Below, piece after piece: positions 1 to 11,400 of a stretch of 64,000 nt of DNA. The stretch lies in NCBI GenBank assembly GCA_037974665.1, contig CM075770.1, forward strand, positions 23,547,501 through 23,611,500, given 5' to 3'. The DNA comes from Ehretia macrophylla. Lineage: Eukaryota > Streptophyta > Magnoliopsida > Boraginales > Ehretiaceae. Made by a program: the position numbers and the translations under genes. The notes beneath the pieces are model-generated. The model was not told the DNA's origin, made no database searches, and saw nothing but the letters and a program-made list of their open reading frames with translations. The number at the start of each line of letters is the position of its first letter. The first letter of the stretch is position 1.

Positions 1-196
1 AACAGGAAGAACAACTTAGAAGCTACTTTTTATAGAAAAAAATCCTCCTCCTATTCCTTCTAAGGCCAAGAGTTAGAACCTGTCCAATTTAGAAAGAGCA
101 GGACATTCCTAGTTGTTTGTGCATGTGAACGTTGCCCCATTTATAGGTAAATCCACCAACGAATTTCTCCCTACAAATTCAGAAAAATGCCTCATG
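1..196. other. Unassigned sequence left of the truncated LARD-1 LTR
   Basis: No gene is recognisable. The stretch does not match the equivalent part of the partner LTR, which continues leftward from about 4,865. The homology starts abruptly at about 197. It is therefore either a further insertion or a deletion or rearrangement breakpoint in the LTR. Confidence 0.5.
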
Positions 197-948
197 CTCA
201 CCTTAGACGCTCCTAGACGCTAGGAAAACCTCGTAGGGTACCTCGGAAACCACCCCGTGCAAGCTCATGCGAAGAATCGAAGATTTGAAGTTGAAATTTT
301 CTTATTTTTTCTCCTTCCATTTTCGGCCCTGCTGTTTTCTATTTTTCAGCTTCTTTTTTGTTTTGTTTTGTGCTTTTATAATGCATAATAGGTGACACAA
401 AGTCAAAGGGTCAAAGCCTCTTGGTCAATGCTAACTAAGTTGGTCAAATTAGCTTAATTTTTGGCATTTTAAGGCTGAAACAAGTAACATAAATCCAATT
501 CCAGTTAAATACAACTTAAAACACTAAATACTAGTTTTCACTATTTGCTGAGGACTAGAAATCATTTCCTAACTATCGCTCTCGGAATGCTATGCACTTT
601 GCGACAATAAAAGAAATACAATTAAATCTCAAAGAATTTAAGAAAATATATCATTTTTGAAAAGCATCATAGTTTAAAATTTACTCCGGCTCGAAGCTAC
701 TTTTCATTTAATTGAAATCTGAGCATTTAAGTAGAAGAAAAATAAAACCGATTGACATCAATATGAAAAGTAGTTGATATTCCGTTAAAATAATTAGCTC
801 AAGTATTATTCTAATTACTTCTAAAAGAAATATGAAATAAAGCTACAGATAAATGTTTAACTAAAAATAAACACAAATCCAATGCTAACATTTAAGATGT
901 CACTTAATTTAAATGCCTTTAAATGCATGCCGGGTTCGGGTTATCACA
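197..948 (-). repeat. LARD-1 3' LTR, partial (U3 side)
   Basis: On the minus strand the LTR begins at 948 with TGTGATAACCCG and runs left. It is near-identical to 4,866-5,645, the U3 side of the partner LTR, until homology stops at about 197. The polypurine tract lies immediately upstream (949-960). The remainder of this LTR is missing or lies beyond an insertion. Confidence 0.85.
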
Positions 949-960
949 TCCTCCCCCCCA
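949..960 (-). other. Polypurine tract of LARD-1
   Basis: The minus strand reads TGGGGGGGAGGA directly before the TGTGATAACC start of the 3' LTR. This is the expected place for second-strand priming. Confidence 0.8.
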
Positions 961-2803
961 TAAAACAATTGCGTCCTCGCAATTCTTCTTCCAATAGAAC
1001 TCTGCATCCACTGAAATCCAACTCTGACTAGTCTTCATTAGCTACTGAACAAGTATTTAATCAAGATGACCAATAGGAAAGTTCAAGTAGAAATGCCAAG
1101 TGGTAACGCCAAATAAAGGCTCAAATGTAGATATCGTACAAGAATCCCGTTGACACAAATACCGAAGAAGAATAAATTCTAACCAGAAACGCCGAGATAA
1201 TACCAATAAAGACTAAAGCAAAGATACAGTAGATAAAATCACATCACATATTAATGATAAGAGGAATACCGAATGAATACCCCATACATGAATCTCTAGT
1301 AGAAGTTCAACTATTACTGCCCGAGAATCCCCAAGCAAAAAACCAAATAAAGGCTCAATCAAAGGTTCTATCTAGAGGTCCAAAGAATTACCCAGCTAGT
1401 CATGAATTTCATAGAAGAATTCCCTGTTAAGAGTGCTGAAGAAAATACTAAGAAACCCAATCAAATATACTTCCAAAGTTCCAAAGAAGCCTTCCAAATA
1501 ATAACCCCATGGGACCACCAATTAGATTACGAGTTTTGCTATCAAATACTGAGAGGAATGTCAAAGGAAATAGCAGAGAAAATACAATGTGCCCAATAAG
1601 ACAACCAAGTTGAATAACAAACATAGTTTCCCAGATAGACGAAAACTCCAAGGATAAACACCGAACTGGTGAACAATATACCAAAACCAAACTCTGAGGC
1701 CTCTTCACTGTTTGCCAAGTGAGAACTTCATACAACCTTGCCAATAAGGAAAATACCAATAGAACGCCCAATAAGAATTTCAAAGAATACCATAAGTAGT
1801 ACTATACAATAAGTCTGATAGGAATACCAAATACCAAACCTACTGAGGAACACTGAAAAAGATATCTGAAACAATGCTTCAATAAGAAAGTAGCCAAGTT
1901 TGCCTAATAAGTAAATATTAAATAATTGGCCACTGAGAATTCCAGAAAATACCATTGAAGAATTTCCAATCAGGGATGCCAGTATCACACCAATAAAGAC
2001 CGAGACACATATACCAAAGATAATACTGTGCAGTAAGGTCGATTAAAATCCCAATAGCCAAATCCACCGAGAAATGCCAACAGAAGTCTCCAAAGAATAC
2101 CCATTAAGAAAACCAAAGAATGCTCCAAAGAATAACCAAATAAAACCCCAAGAGAAAGCTACTCTTTCACAACTGTTAAGCATAGAGGAGGACCATAGAG
2201 ATTTGCCAATAACCGAGCTCCAAAAGCAAACACCAATTTCCAAATAAAGGCTAGTCAAATGTCATTCATTTCCTGCCAATCCATACACCTTGAAAGGCCA
2301 ACTGTGAACCACTTTTTTCATGGGAGAAATAGGACTTACTTACCATTTCAATAGGACAAGTATGAATGCCAATATATCACAGTTATACATATGCCTTAAG
2401 CTATTATGCCAGCAAGTTTACAAAATAGTTTATTCAACAAAGTCTCTCAAGCACGACAATCAAGTCAAGCACAACATAATCAATTCAAATCACGGCATAG
2501 CTAATTCAAGACATTCTAATACACACATCACAAGCAATACTCCAAGCAAATAACAATCCACGAGATCAATTCGATTCACGATGCCAATTCAATAGGTCAA
2601 TTCAATGCACAACTAGACATTTCACTTTTCTTAGCACAAAATTAACACATAACACATAACTATATCACATAGGAGCACACATTCAATTTAAGACACACAA
2701 TCTCACATACAAGCATACACTTTCAGGATACACTTAACAAGCACACATTCAAGGATCACTACCCACCAGATCGAGGACACTATCCGGCTTATGAGCTAAA
2801 CAA

Positions 2804-2815
2804 GCTCTGATACCA
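2804..2815 (-). other. Primer binding site of LARD-1 (initiator tRNA-Met type)
   Basis: The minus strand reads TGGTATCAGAGC, complementary to the 3' end of plant initiator tRNA-Met, two bases after the 5' LTR end (...GGGGTGTCACA). Confidence 0.9.
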
Positions 2816-2817
2816 CC

Positions 2818-5645
2818 TGTGACACCCCGATCCCTCTCGAGACCGGGAGTTCTATCAATCAGTCTATTCACAACCCAATTCCAAACCCGAGCAAAATTTT
2901 CAGGAAAAATGGATGGAGTCTCCCCTGTTTCTAGGCGAAATGTAAAACCTGTGACAACATATAAGTGGACCAACACCGCGTCCAACCATACAAACACCTC
3001 AAGGCCATCCGAGCCTTGGTTCTCAACAATTAAACTCATCAAGTATACATATATTTCTACTTTGCAAGCTAACCTATCTCTTTTCATTTTTGACAAGTAC
3101 ATTCACGCTTAGCAATTAAACTATACCAACCTATTGTATAAGTTAGACTATCATACCTTTCTATCTCTTTTCTTTTTGGACATTTACAAACATGCATCGA
3201 AGTTAAACTATATTACTGAATACATAACTAGCTTATCAATCTACCTCAACTATTTAGCAAATTTTAATTACATTTCTTTTAACAATAAATACATACAATA
3301 CATAAAAGCATACATCTTTACAACTTCAACAACTCAAGCCACATAGGCACGCAAGACAACTCTTCAAGCACGAGCTTTCACGAAATCACGAACTTTCCAG
3401 CTAACATGACATTTCCTGAAATGTGGTGGTGAGGAGTGAGTATACACAACACGTGTACTCAGTGAGGGCGAGACAGATATCGAGGTGGAGAGAAAGAAAG
3501 TCGTGCAATGCACATAGACACAATTAAGCAATAAAGTCAATAAGAAAGCATTCAATACAAACGACAATATAATAAACATTCAAGAAAGCATTAACACAAC
3601 CATTCAAAGCTATACCACACTCGGAAGGCTATGGTTCACTCATACGAGCAATATACCATTTAACGAGCGATACATCAATCTCGAGCTTGATGTTGACAAT
3701 GATGAGAATAAGCGCGCAACCACCTTATCACACCAGTTTGGAATACCCCGGGAGTAACCATCAATTCTACGACCCAAATCTCCCTGGGAGGCAACCCAAG
3801 CGAGAAAAGGGAATAGGACACGGAGCTAGAGCAACTAACACCGGCAACCCGAGGCTACCCGGAGAGGCCCATCACTCACGCCCTGACACTATGCAATGCA
3901 GGACTCGATACAAGGCGATAAACGAACGATAGCACAACAATACAGATTAGAGGCGATAAACAAGATATCAAGCATCATCAACAATTGATAAACATTTCAA
4001 TCAACAATCAACTCTAACAAGCGTAATTAGCATTAACAAGCATTAACACGCATTTACAATCAAATAAGTAAAAAGAACAACACCAACAAACATCATCAAG
4101 CAATAACAAGTATTTTATAGGCATTATAAGCATTTTGTAGGCAACATAAGCATTCTATAAGCAATATAAGCATTCTATAAGCAATATAAGCATTCTATAA
4201 GCAGTATTCTATGAAAATACACAAAATCACGAAAATGACCCCAACTTACCAAACGCTACTACTTCCAAACGAGCCACGAGTTTGGAAATCGACTTCACCA
4301 ATCCTCCTAGGTTACCATAAAGCACGACTATAGACCACAAAACTCCACTTTACCCTAGAATTCCTGCAAAGCCCCGATTTCCCCCTTTGCTCGTTTGAAC
4401 TACATCTACCTCAATCGATTACCCAACCAATGTCACAACTGCACCAAAAGTGCTTCCATGACGTACCTCGACAATGCCTTCACGCAAATCGAGAAAATTC
4501 TAAACTCGACCGAAACGACCCCAACTTTCACTAATGTATAATTCTCGTTTTTTCCATTACGCAACCTAAACAAACCATGCATTTAGGCATTCTAACATAC
4601 CTAGCACATTTTTACATCAACAGAAAGCATAACAACGCAACTTCATCGTTTCAAGGGTTACTATTCACACATTACTATTCAACTATCAATCTTATATTAC
4701 AATCTCAATATTTAACCGCAGAAAATGTTAAAAAGCTATAAATACATGTTCTACAATTGCTAGGGAACATTCTTTAAGCCTCAAAATGATTAAAATAACA
4801 ATATACGGATAAAATCCAAAAATTAAAGTTAATACACAAAATATTCAAATGCACAAATAAGCATGAAACCCTCACCTTAGACGCTCCTAGACGCTAGGAA
4901 AACCTCGTAGGGTCCCTCGAAAACCACCCCGTGCAAGCTCACGCGAAGAATCGAAGATTTGAAGTTGAAATTTTCTTTTTGTTTCTCCTTCCATTTTCGG
5001 CCCTGCTGTTTTCTGTTTTTCAGCTTCTTTTTTTTTTGTTTTGTGCTTTTATAATGCATAATAGGTGACACAAAGTCAAAGGGTCAAAGCCTATTGGTCA
5101 ATGCTAACTAAGTTGGTCAAATTAGCTTAATTTTTGGCATTTTAAGGCTAAAACAAGTAACATAAATCCAATTCCAGTTAAATACAACTTAAAACACTAA
5201 AATTAAAACACTAAATACTAGTTTTCACTATTTACTGAGGACTAGAAATCATTTCCTAACTATCGCTCTCAGAATGCTATGCACTTTGCGACAATAAAAG
5301 AAATACAATTAAATCTCAAAGAATTTAAGAAAATATATCATTTTTGAAAAGCATCATAGTTTAAAATTTACTCCGGCTCGGAGCTACTTTTCATTTACTT
5401 GAAATCTTAGCATTTAAGTGGAAGAAAAATAAAACCGATTGACATCAATATGAAAAGTAGTTGATATTCCGTTAAAATAATTAGCTCAAGTATTATTCTA
5501 ATTACTTCTAAAAGAAATATGAAATAAAGCTACAGATAAATGTTTAACTAAACATAAACACAAATCCAATGCTAACATTTAAGATGTCACTTAATTTAAA
5601 TGCAGTTAAATGCCTTTAAATGCATGCCGGGTTCGGGTTATCACA
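2818..5645 (-). repeat. LARD-1 5' LTR, 2.8 kb
   Basis: On the minus strand the LTR runs from TGTGATAACCC at 5,645 to GGGGTGTCACA at 2,818 (TG...CA). It contains the block around CCTGGGAGGCAACCCAAGCG that is shared by every LTR of this superfamily in the window. The next five bases to the right are GCCAA (5,646-5,650). They continue into the TEK-1 LTR, whose unoccupied partner copy has the same site at 17,401-17,405, so LARD-1 inserted into TEK-1's 3' LTR. Confidence 0.9.
5046..5054 (-). promoter_or_regulatory. Candidate TATA box of the LARD-1 LTR
   Basis: The minus strand reads TTATAAAAG about 590 bp into the LTR. The equivalent segment recurs in the LARD-3 LTRs. It is a plausible Pol II promoter for the element; the transcription start is inferred only. 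Confidence 0.45.
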
Positions 5646-7838
5646 GCCAAGCCCGGACCCGACACACGGACGGAGTCTCCCCTGTACCGTGGATGATCCG
5701 AAACCCTACATTCAACATAATACTTGCAAAACCCATAATAAACATTTGAATCAAGACAACTCTCTTTTAGAAAATATACATCTTCTCATTAACAACTTTG
5801 CAAACCAAAAATGTCATGCATACTACACAAGTATTCGTGCCACTAAACAGTTAAACCATTAGTATGCAATTCTTTACTAGTCATAAGAGCATACCTTTAC
5901 AACTTCACATTCTTTCAACTTTACAACATAAGACCCTAAAGGCCTCAAAATAGAAACTACATACAAGGCTACAAGCCTCAAAATAAAACGACGACCAAGC
6001 ATTAAACACATCAAGCATGGCTCGCACAAAAGTCTGGAAACCAACCACCAGCTAAGCAAGGAAGTGCTATCAAGGAAAAACTATTGCTCAGCGAGGGCAA
6101 ATGGTCTCAAGGACGGAGATGAGAGGAGAATGCAATGCAAATAGTCAAGCAATTCATTCAATTAACATACAGAAATACAAGCAAAGCCAACAATAAAACA
6201 AGACAAGCATTAAAGCTATAAACATTCAATCAAAGGATACAATTCACTTTCCACGAGCAACTTTCAATCACAAATTCGATGACGACGCGCCGGCCCAAAC
6301 CACCTTATAACTTTAGTTTGGAATACCCCGGAAGTATCCATCAATTCTACGACCCAAATCTCCCTGGGAGGCAACCCAAGCGAGAAAGGGAATAGGACAC
6401 GAAGCTAGAGCAACCAACACTGGCAACCCGAGGCTACCCAGAGAGGCCCATCACTCCGCCCCTGACTCTATGTATGCAATACAATATACAATGCAACAAT
6501 CGAGCAATCAAGCAATAGAGCCACACGTGAGAGAATAACGAAGTAGGTTACTCTCGCACGCAATAGCAACAATTGATAAACATTTCAATTAGCATCAACT
6601 CTAACAAGCATAATAAGCATTAACAAGCATTAACAAGCATTCTACAAGCAAAATTCTTTGAAAACCAACAAAAACACAAAACGACCCTAACTTACCAAAC
6701 GCTACTACTTTCAAACGAGCCACGAGTTCTGGAAACCGACTTCACCAATCCTCCTAGGTCACCATAAGGCACGTCTAAAGACCCTGAAACCCTACTTTAC
6801 CCTAGAATTCACGCAAAGCCCCGATTTCTCCCTTTGCTCGTTTGAACTACCGCTACTCTAACCAAACACCCAACCAACGCCATAACCACACCAAAAGTAC
6901 TTCCATGGCCTCCCGAGACAATGCCATCACGCAAAAGAAGAAAATGCTAAACTCGACCTAAAAGACCCCGACTTTCACCAATGCATTTTTCTCGTTTCTT
7001 CCATTACACAATCCAAACAAATCATGCATTTAGGCATTCTAGCGAATCTATCATCTTTTCACATCAACAAAATGCATAACGGAACAACTTCTACATTTCG
7101 AGTGTTTACTATTCATATTTTACTATTCAATTAACAATTTAAATTGCAATCTCAATATTCAACCGTAGAAAATGTTAAAAAGCTATAAATACATGTTCTA
7201 CAATTGTCAAGGAACATTCTTTAAGCATTAAAACGATTAAAATAACAAACTACGGATAAAATCCAAAAATCATAAAGTTGATATACATGTTATTCAAATG
7301 CGCAAATAACGTGCTTCCCTCACCTTGGACACTCCTAGTCGCTAAGAAAACCTCGCTGGATGCCTCGGTAACAACCCCGCACAAGCTCACGTGAAGATTG
7401 GAAGTTTGAAGATTGAAAATCTTTTTTTTTTCTTTCCTCTTGGTTTCGGCCAGCTTATGTTCTGTTTTGTGCTTTTTTATTTTTTATTTTGCTATGTTAT
7501 AACTATTAAAAGTTGACAAGCTTGGTCAAAGGTTAAGCCCCTTGGTCAACCTAACTTAATTTGGTCAATTTAGCCTATTTTCATGCATTTTAAAGCTAAA
7601 ATACCCAACAACAAATTAATTCTAGCTAACAACAAGTAAAATATAAAATTTAAGACACCAAAATACTAGTTTTCACTATTTGTTGAGGACTAGAAAACAC
7701 CCTCTAACTATCGCTCTCGAAATGCAATGCACCTTGTGACAATAAAGAAGCAATAATTTGATTTCCAAGGAATTTAAGAAAACATAATTTTCAGAATAAT
7801 AAACAAGAAAATTCCACATTCCAGGCTCGGGTATTACA
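5646..7838 (-). repeat. TEK-1 3' LTR, interrupted by LARD-1
   Basis: On the minus strand the LTR starts at 7,838 with TGTAATACCCGAGCC and matches the TEK-1 5' LTR (17,373-19,662). It stops at 5,646 where LARD-1 entered; the last roughly 30 bp would lie left of LARD-1. Relative to the 5' LTR it lacks about 86 bp near 6,075. Confidence 0.9.
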
Positions 7839-7852
7839 CCCTCTCCCCCTTA
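7839..7852 (-). other. Polypurine tract of TEK-1
   Basis: The minus strand reads an AAGGGGGAGAGGG-type run immediately before the TGTAATACCC start of the 3' LTR. Confidence 0.8.
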
Positions 7853-8444
7853 AAACAATTGCGCCCACACAATTCTTACCTGGTCGACAAACAACTCCGG
7901 ATACTGATTCCGAACCTGGTCCTCTCTTTTCCAAGTCGCTTCCTCAAACCCATGATGATTCCACAGAACCTTTACTAACGAAATACTCTTCCTGCGAAGT
8001 TCCTGAACTTTCCGATCCACAATTCGAATTGGTTTATCCTCATAAGTCAACTTTTCCTCAATCTACAAAGGCTCTGGTTCAAGTACATGTGAAGGGTCTG
8101 GATGGTATTTTCTTAACATTGACACATGGAACACATCGTGCAGTCTCGACAAGCTCGGAGGTAAAGCTAACCGGTAAGCCAAAGGACCCACCTTTTCGGT
8201 GATCTCATACGGACCCACATACCTGGAACTAAGTTTCCCGCTCTTACCGTGCCGAATCAATCCCTTTCGAGGAGAAATCTTAAGAAACACCCAATCTCAC
8301 AAATCAAATTTAAGATCCCGACGGTGCTTATCTGCATAACTCTTCTGACGACTCTGAGTTGTAAGCATACGCTGGCGAATAAGGTGAACATTATCTACCA
8401 TCTTAATCATCTCAGGTAACACAGTCGGATCAACTGTTCTCATC
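7850..8444 (-). pseudogene. TEK-1 pol 3' end: integrase C-terminus and chromodomain
   Basis: This is the tail of the Ty3/gypsy pol polyprotein, read on the minus strand in one frame broken by two stop codons. It begins in the integrase C-terminal part (RQKSYADKHRRDLKF near 8,345-8,300). It continues through the GPYEITEKVGPLAYRLALP and LHDVFHVSMLRKY segments typical of gypsy integrase tails. It ends with a chromodomain-like segment (ILDR-type VDRKVQELR, then VLWNHHGFEEATWKRED) near 8,015-7,880. A C-terminal chromodomain places the element in the chromovirus lineage, closest to Tekay by eye. The upstream part of pol is displaced to 13,944 and beyond by sLTR-1, with the 5-bp site TCATC duplicated on either side (8,440-8,444 and 13,939-13,943). 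Confidence 0.88.
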
Positions 8445-11400
8445 TGTAATACCCCGATCCCTCTCGAGACCAGGAGTTCTATCAATCAATCTAATCACAA
8501 CACAAATCCAAACCCGGGCATAATTTTTAGGAAAAACGAACGGAGTCTCCCCTGTTTCTAGGCAAGAAGCAAACCTGTGACAGCATATAAGTGGATCAAT
8601 ACCATGTCCAACCATTCAATCACCTCAAGGCCATCTGAGCCTTGGTTCACAACAAGCAAATCACAAGTAAATATACATACATGCTTAGCAATTAAACTAC
8701 ACCAACCTATTGCATAAGTTAGACTATCATATCTTTCTATCTCCTTTCCTTTGTCATTACAAACATACATTGAAATTAAGCTACATTAACTAAATACATA
8801 ATCTAACTTATCAAACCACCTCCACAATCTAATGAAACTTAAATTACATCCCTTTTGACATTAAATACATATAATACATAAAAGCATACATCTTTACAAC
8901 TTTGACACTCAAGCCACATAGGCACGCAAGATAACTCTTCAGGCACGAACTTTCACGAAATCACGAACTTTCCAGCTAACATGACATTTCCTGAAATGTG
9001 GTGGTGAGGAGTGAGTATACACAACACGTATACTCAGTGAGGGCGAGACAGATATCGAGGTGGACAGAAAGAAGATCGTGCAATGCTGTGACACCCCGAT
9101 CCCTCTCGAGACCGGGAGTTCTAACAATCAATCTATTCACAACCCCAAACTAAACCCGGGCATAAATTTTCAGGCAAAAACGGACGGAGTCTCCCCTGTT
9201 TCTAGGCGAAATGTAAAACCTAGAATAGCATATAAATGGACCAACACCGTGTCCAACATTCAACCACCTCAAGGCCATCCGAGCCTTGGTTCTCAACAAC
9301 TAAACACAGCATATAAATATACATTTCCAGTTTAAAAACTAACCTATCTCTTTACATCTTTTACAAGAACATTCAAACTTGACATTTAATCCATACTAAT
9401 CTACTACATAAAATATACTATCATACCATTCTCACTATTTTCTTTTAGACAATTACAAACATGCATCGAGGTTAACTATACTACTGAATACATAACTAGC
9501 TTATCAATCTACCTCAACTACTTAGCTAGATTAAATTACATTTCTTTTAACAATAATTGCATACAACATATGAAAGCACATATCTTTGCAACTTCGACAC
9601 TCAAGCCACATAGGCACGCAAGATAACTCCTCAGGCACGAACTTTCACATAATCACGAACTTTCCAGCTAACATGGCATTTCCTGAAATGTGGTGGTGAG
9701 GAGTGAGTATACACAACACGTATACTCAGTGAGGGCGAGACAGATATCGAATTGGAGAGAAAGAAAGTCGTACAATGCAAATAAGACAGTTAAGCAATAT
9801 AACTGATAAATAAGCAATCAAAACAAATAATCAATACAATAAGCAATTACTGAAAGCATTAACACAACCATTCAAAGCTATACCACACTTTGAAGGCTAT
9901 GGTTAGCAATGTACCATTTCCCGAGAAATACATCAATCTCGAGCTTGATGTTGACAACGATGACAATAAGCGCGCATCCACCTTATAACACCAGTTTGGA
10001 ATACCCCGGAAGTATCCATCAATCTACGACCCAAATCTCCCTGGGAGGCAACCCAAGCGAGAAAGGGAATAGCAGCGGAGCTAGGGCAACCAACACTGGC
10101 AACCCGAGGCTACCCAGAGAGGCCCATCACTCACACGCTGGACACTATGCAATGCAAGACTCGATACAAGGCGATAAACGAGCGATAAACAAGATATCAA
10201 GCATTATCAACAATTGATAAACATTTCAATCAATAAACAACTCTAACAAGCATAATAAGCATTAACAAGCATTTACAATCCAACAAGCAACAAGAACAAC
10301 ACCAATTAATCTTATCAAGCAACAACAAGTATCCTATAGGCATTATAAGCATTCTATAAGCAATATATACATTCTATAAGCATTATAAACATTCTATAAG
10401 CATTATACTATGAAAACACACAAAATCCCAAAAATGACCCCAACTTTCAAACGCTACTACTTTCAAACAAGCCACGAGCTTTGGAAACCGACTTCACCAA
10501 TCCTTCTAGGTTACCATAAGGCACGTCTAAAGACCCCGAAACCCTACTTTACCCTAGAATTCACGCAAAGTCCCGATTTCTCCCTTTGCTCGTTTGAACT
10601 ACAACTATACTAACCAAACACCCAACCAACGCCATAATTGCACCAAAAGTGCTTCCACGGCCTCCCGAAACAATGCCAACACGCAAAACGAGATAACGCC
10701 AAACTCGACCTAAACGACCCCGACTTTCACTAAGCCGTTTTTCTCCGTTTTTCTATTATACATTCCAATTAAACAACACATTTAGGCATTCTAGCATATC
10801 TAGCATCTTCCTACATCAACAAAACGCATAACGGAGCAACTTCATCGAAATGGGGATTTACTATTCACTAATTACTATTCATTAATCAATTTAAATTGCA
10901 ATTTCGATTTTCAACCGCAGAAAATGTTTAAAAACTACAAATACATGTTCTACAATCAACAAGGAACATTCTTTAAGCAACAAAACGATTAAAACAACAA
11001 TCTACGCATAAGTTCTAAAAATTAAAGTTTAAACATACATTTTTCAAATGCACAAATAACGATGAAACCCTCACCTTAGACGCTCCTAGACGCTAGGAAA
11101 ACCTCGTAGAGTGCCGCAAAAACCACCCCGCACAAGCCCACGCGAAGAATCAAAGATTTGAAGTTGAGATTTTCTTTTTTTTTTCTCCTTCTTTTCCTCA
11201 TGGTTTCAAGCCTTTTTTTCTCTGTTTTTTCGTGTGCATTCTGCTTATTTAGAAAAAAAAATGACAAGAAGTCAAAGGTCAAAATTCGGTCAACCCGCTA
11301 AACCAAAACAGCTATGCGCGACCTCACGAAAACGGTCATAACTTCTTCTAGAAAACTCCAATTCACGAACGGTTTGAAGCCTCAGAAACTAGACTCATAG

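Larger units (their letters stand above)
949..2817 (-). mobile_element. LARD-1 internal domain, non-coding
   Basis: This 1.87-kb domain lies between a primer binding site (2,804-2,815) and a polypurine tract (949-960). It contains no gag, protease, reverse transcriptase or integrase. On the minus strand it is dominated by degenerate short units resembling TTATTGGCATTC and GGTATTCTTTGG. The small open frames in it are Phe/Ile/Leu-rich by-products of that repeat. The same domain recurs at 20,297-21,897 and 47,841-49,709. Two long LTRs with a sizeable conserved non-coding interior fit a large retrotransposon derivative (LARD) that depends on proteins from another element. Confidence 0.8.

Noticed and set aside
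1448..2258. Membrane-protein-like open frames in the LARD-1 interior
   Set aside because: The hydrophobic Phe/Ile/Leu/Gly strings come from degenerate TTATTGGCATTC repeats, recur in all three LARDs, and contain stops.
2819..3112. 97-codon and neighbouring frames at LTR starts, recurring at 9,060, 20,081, 24,515, 45,000 and 49,700
   Set aside because: These are chance frames in the conserved LTR end; they recur because the LTR recurs.
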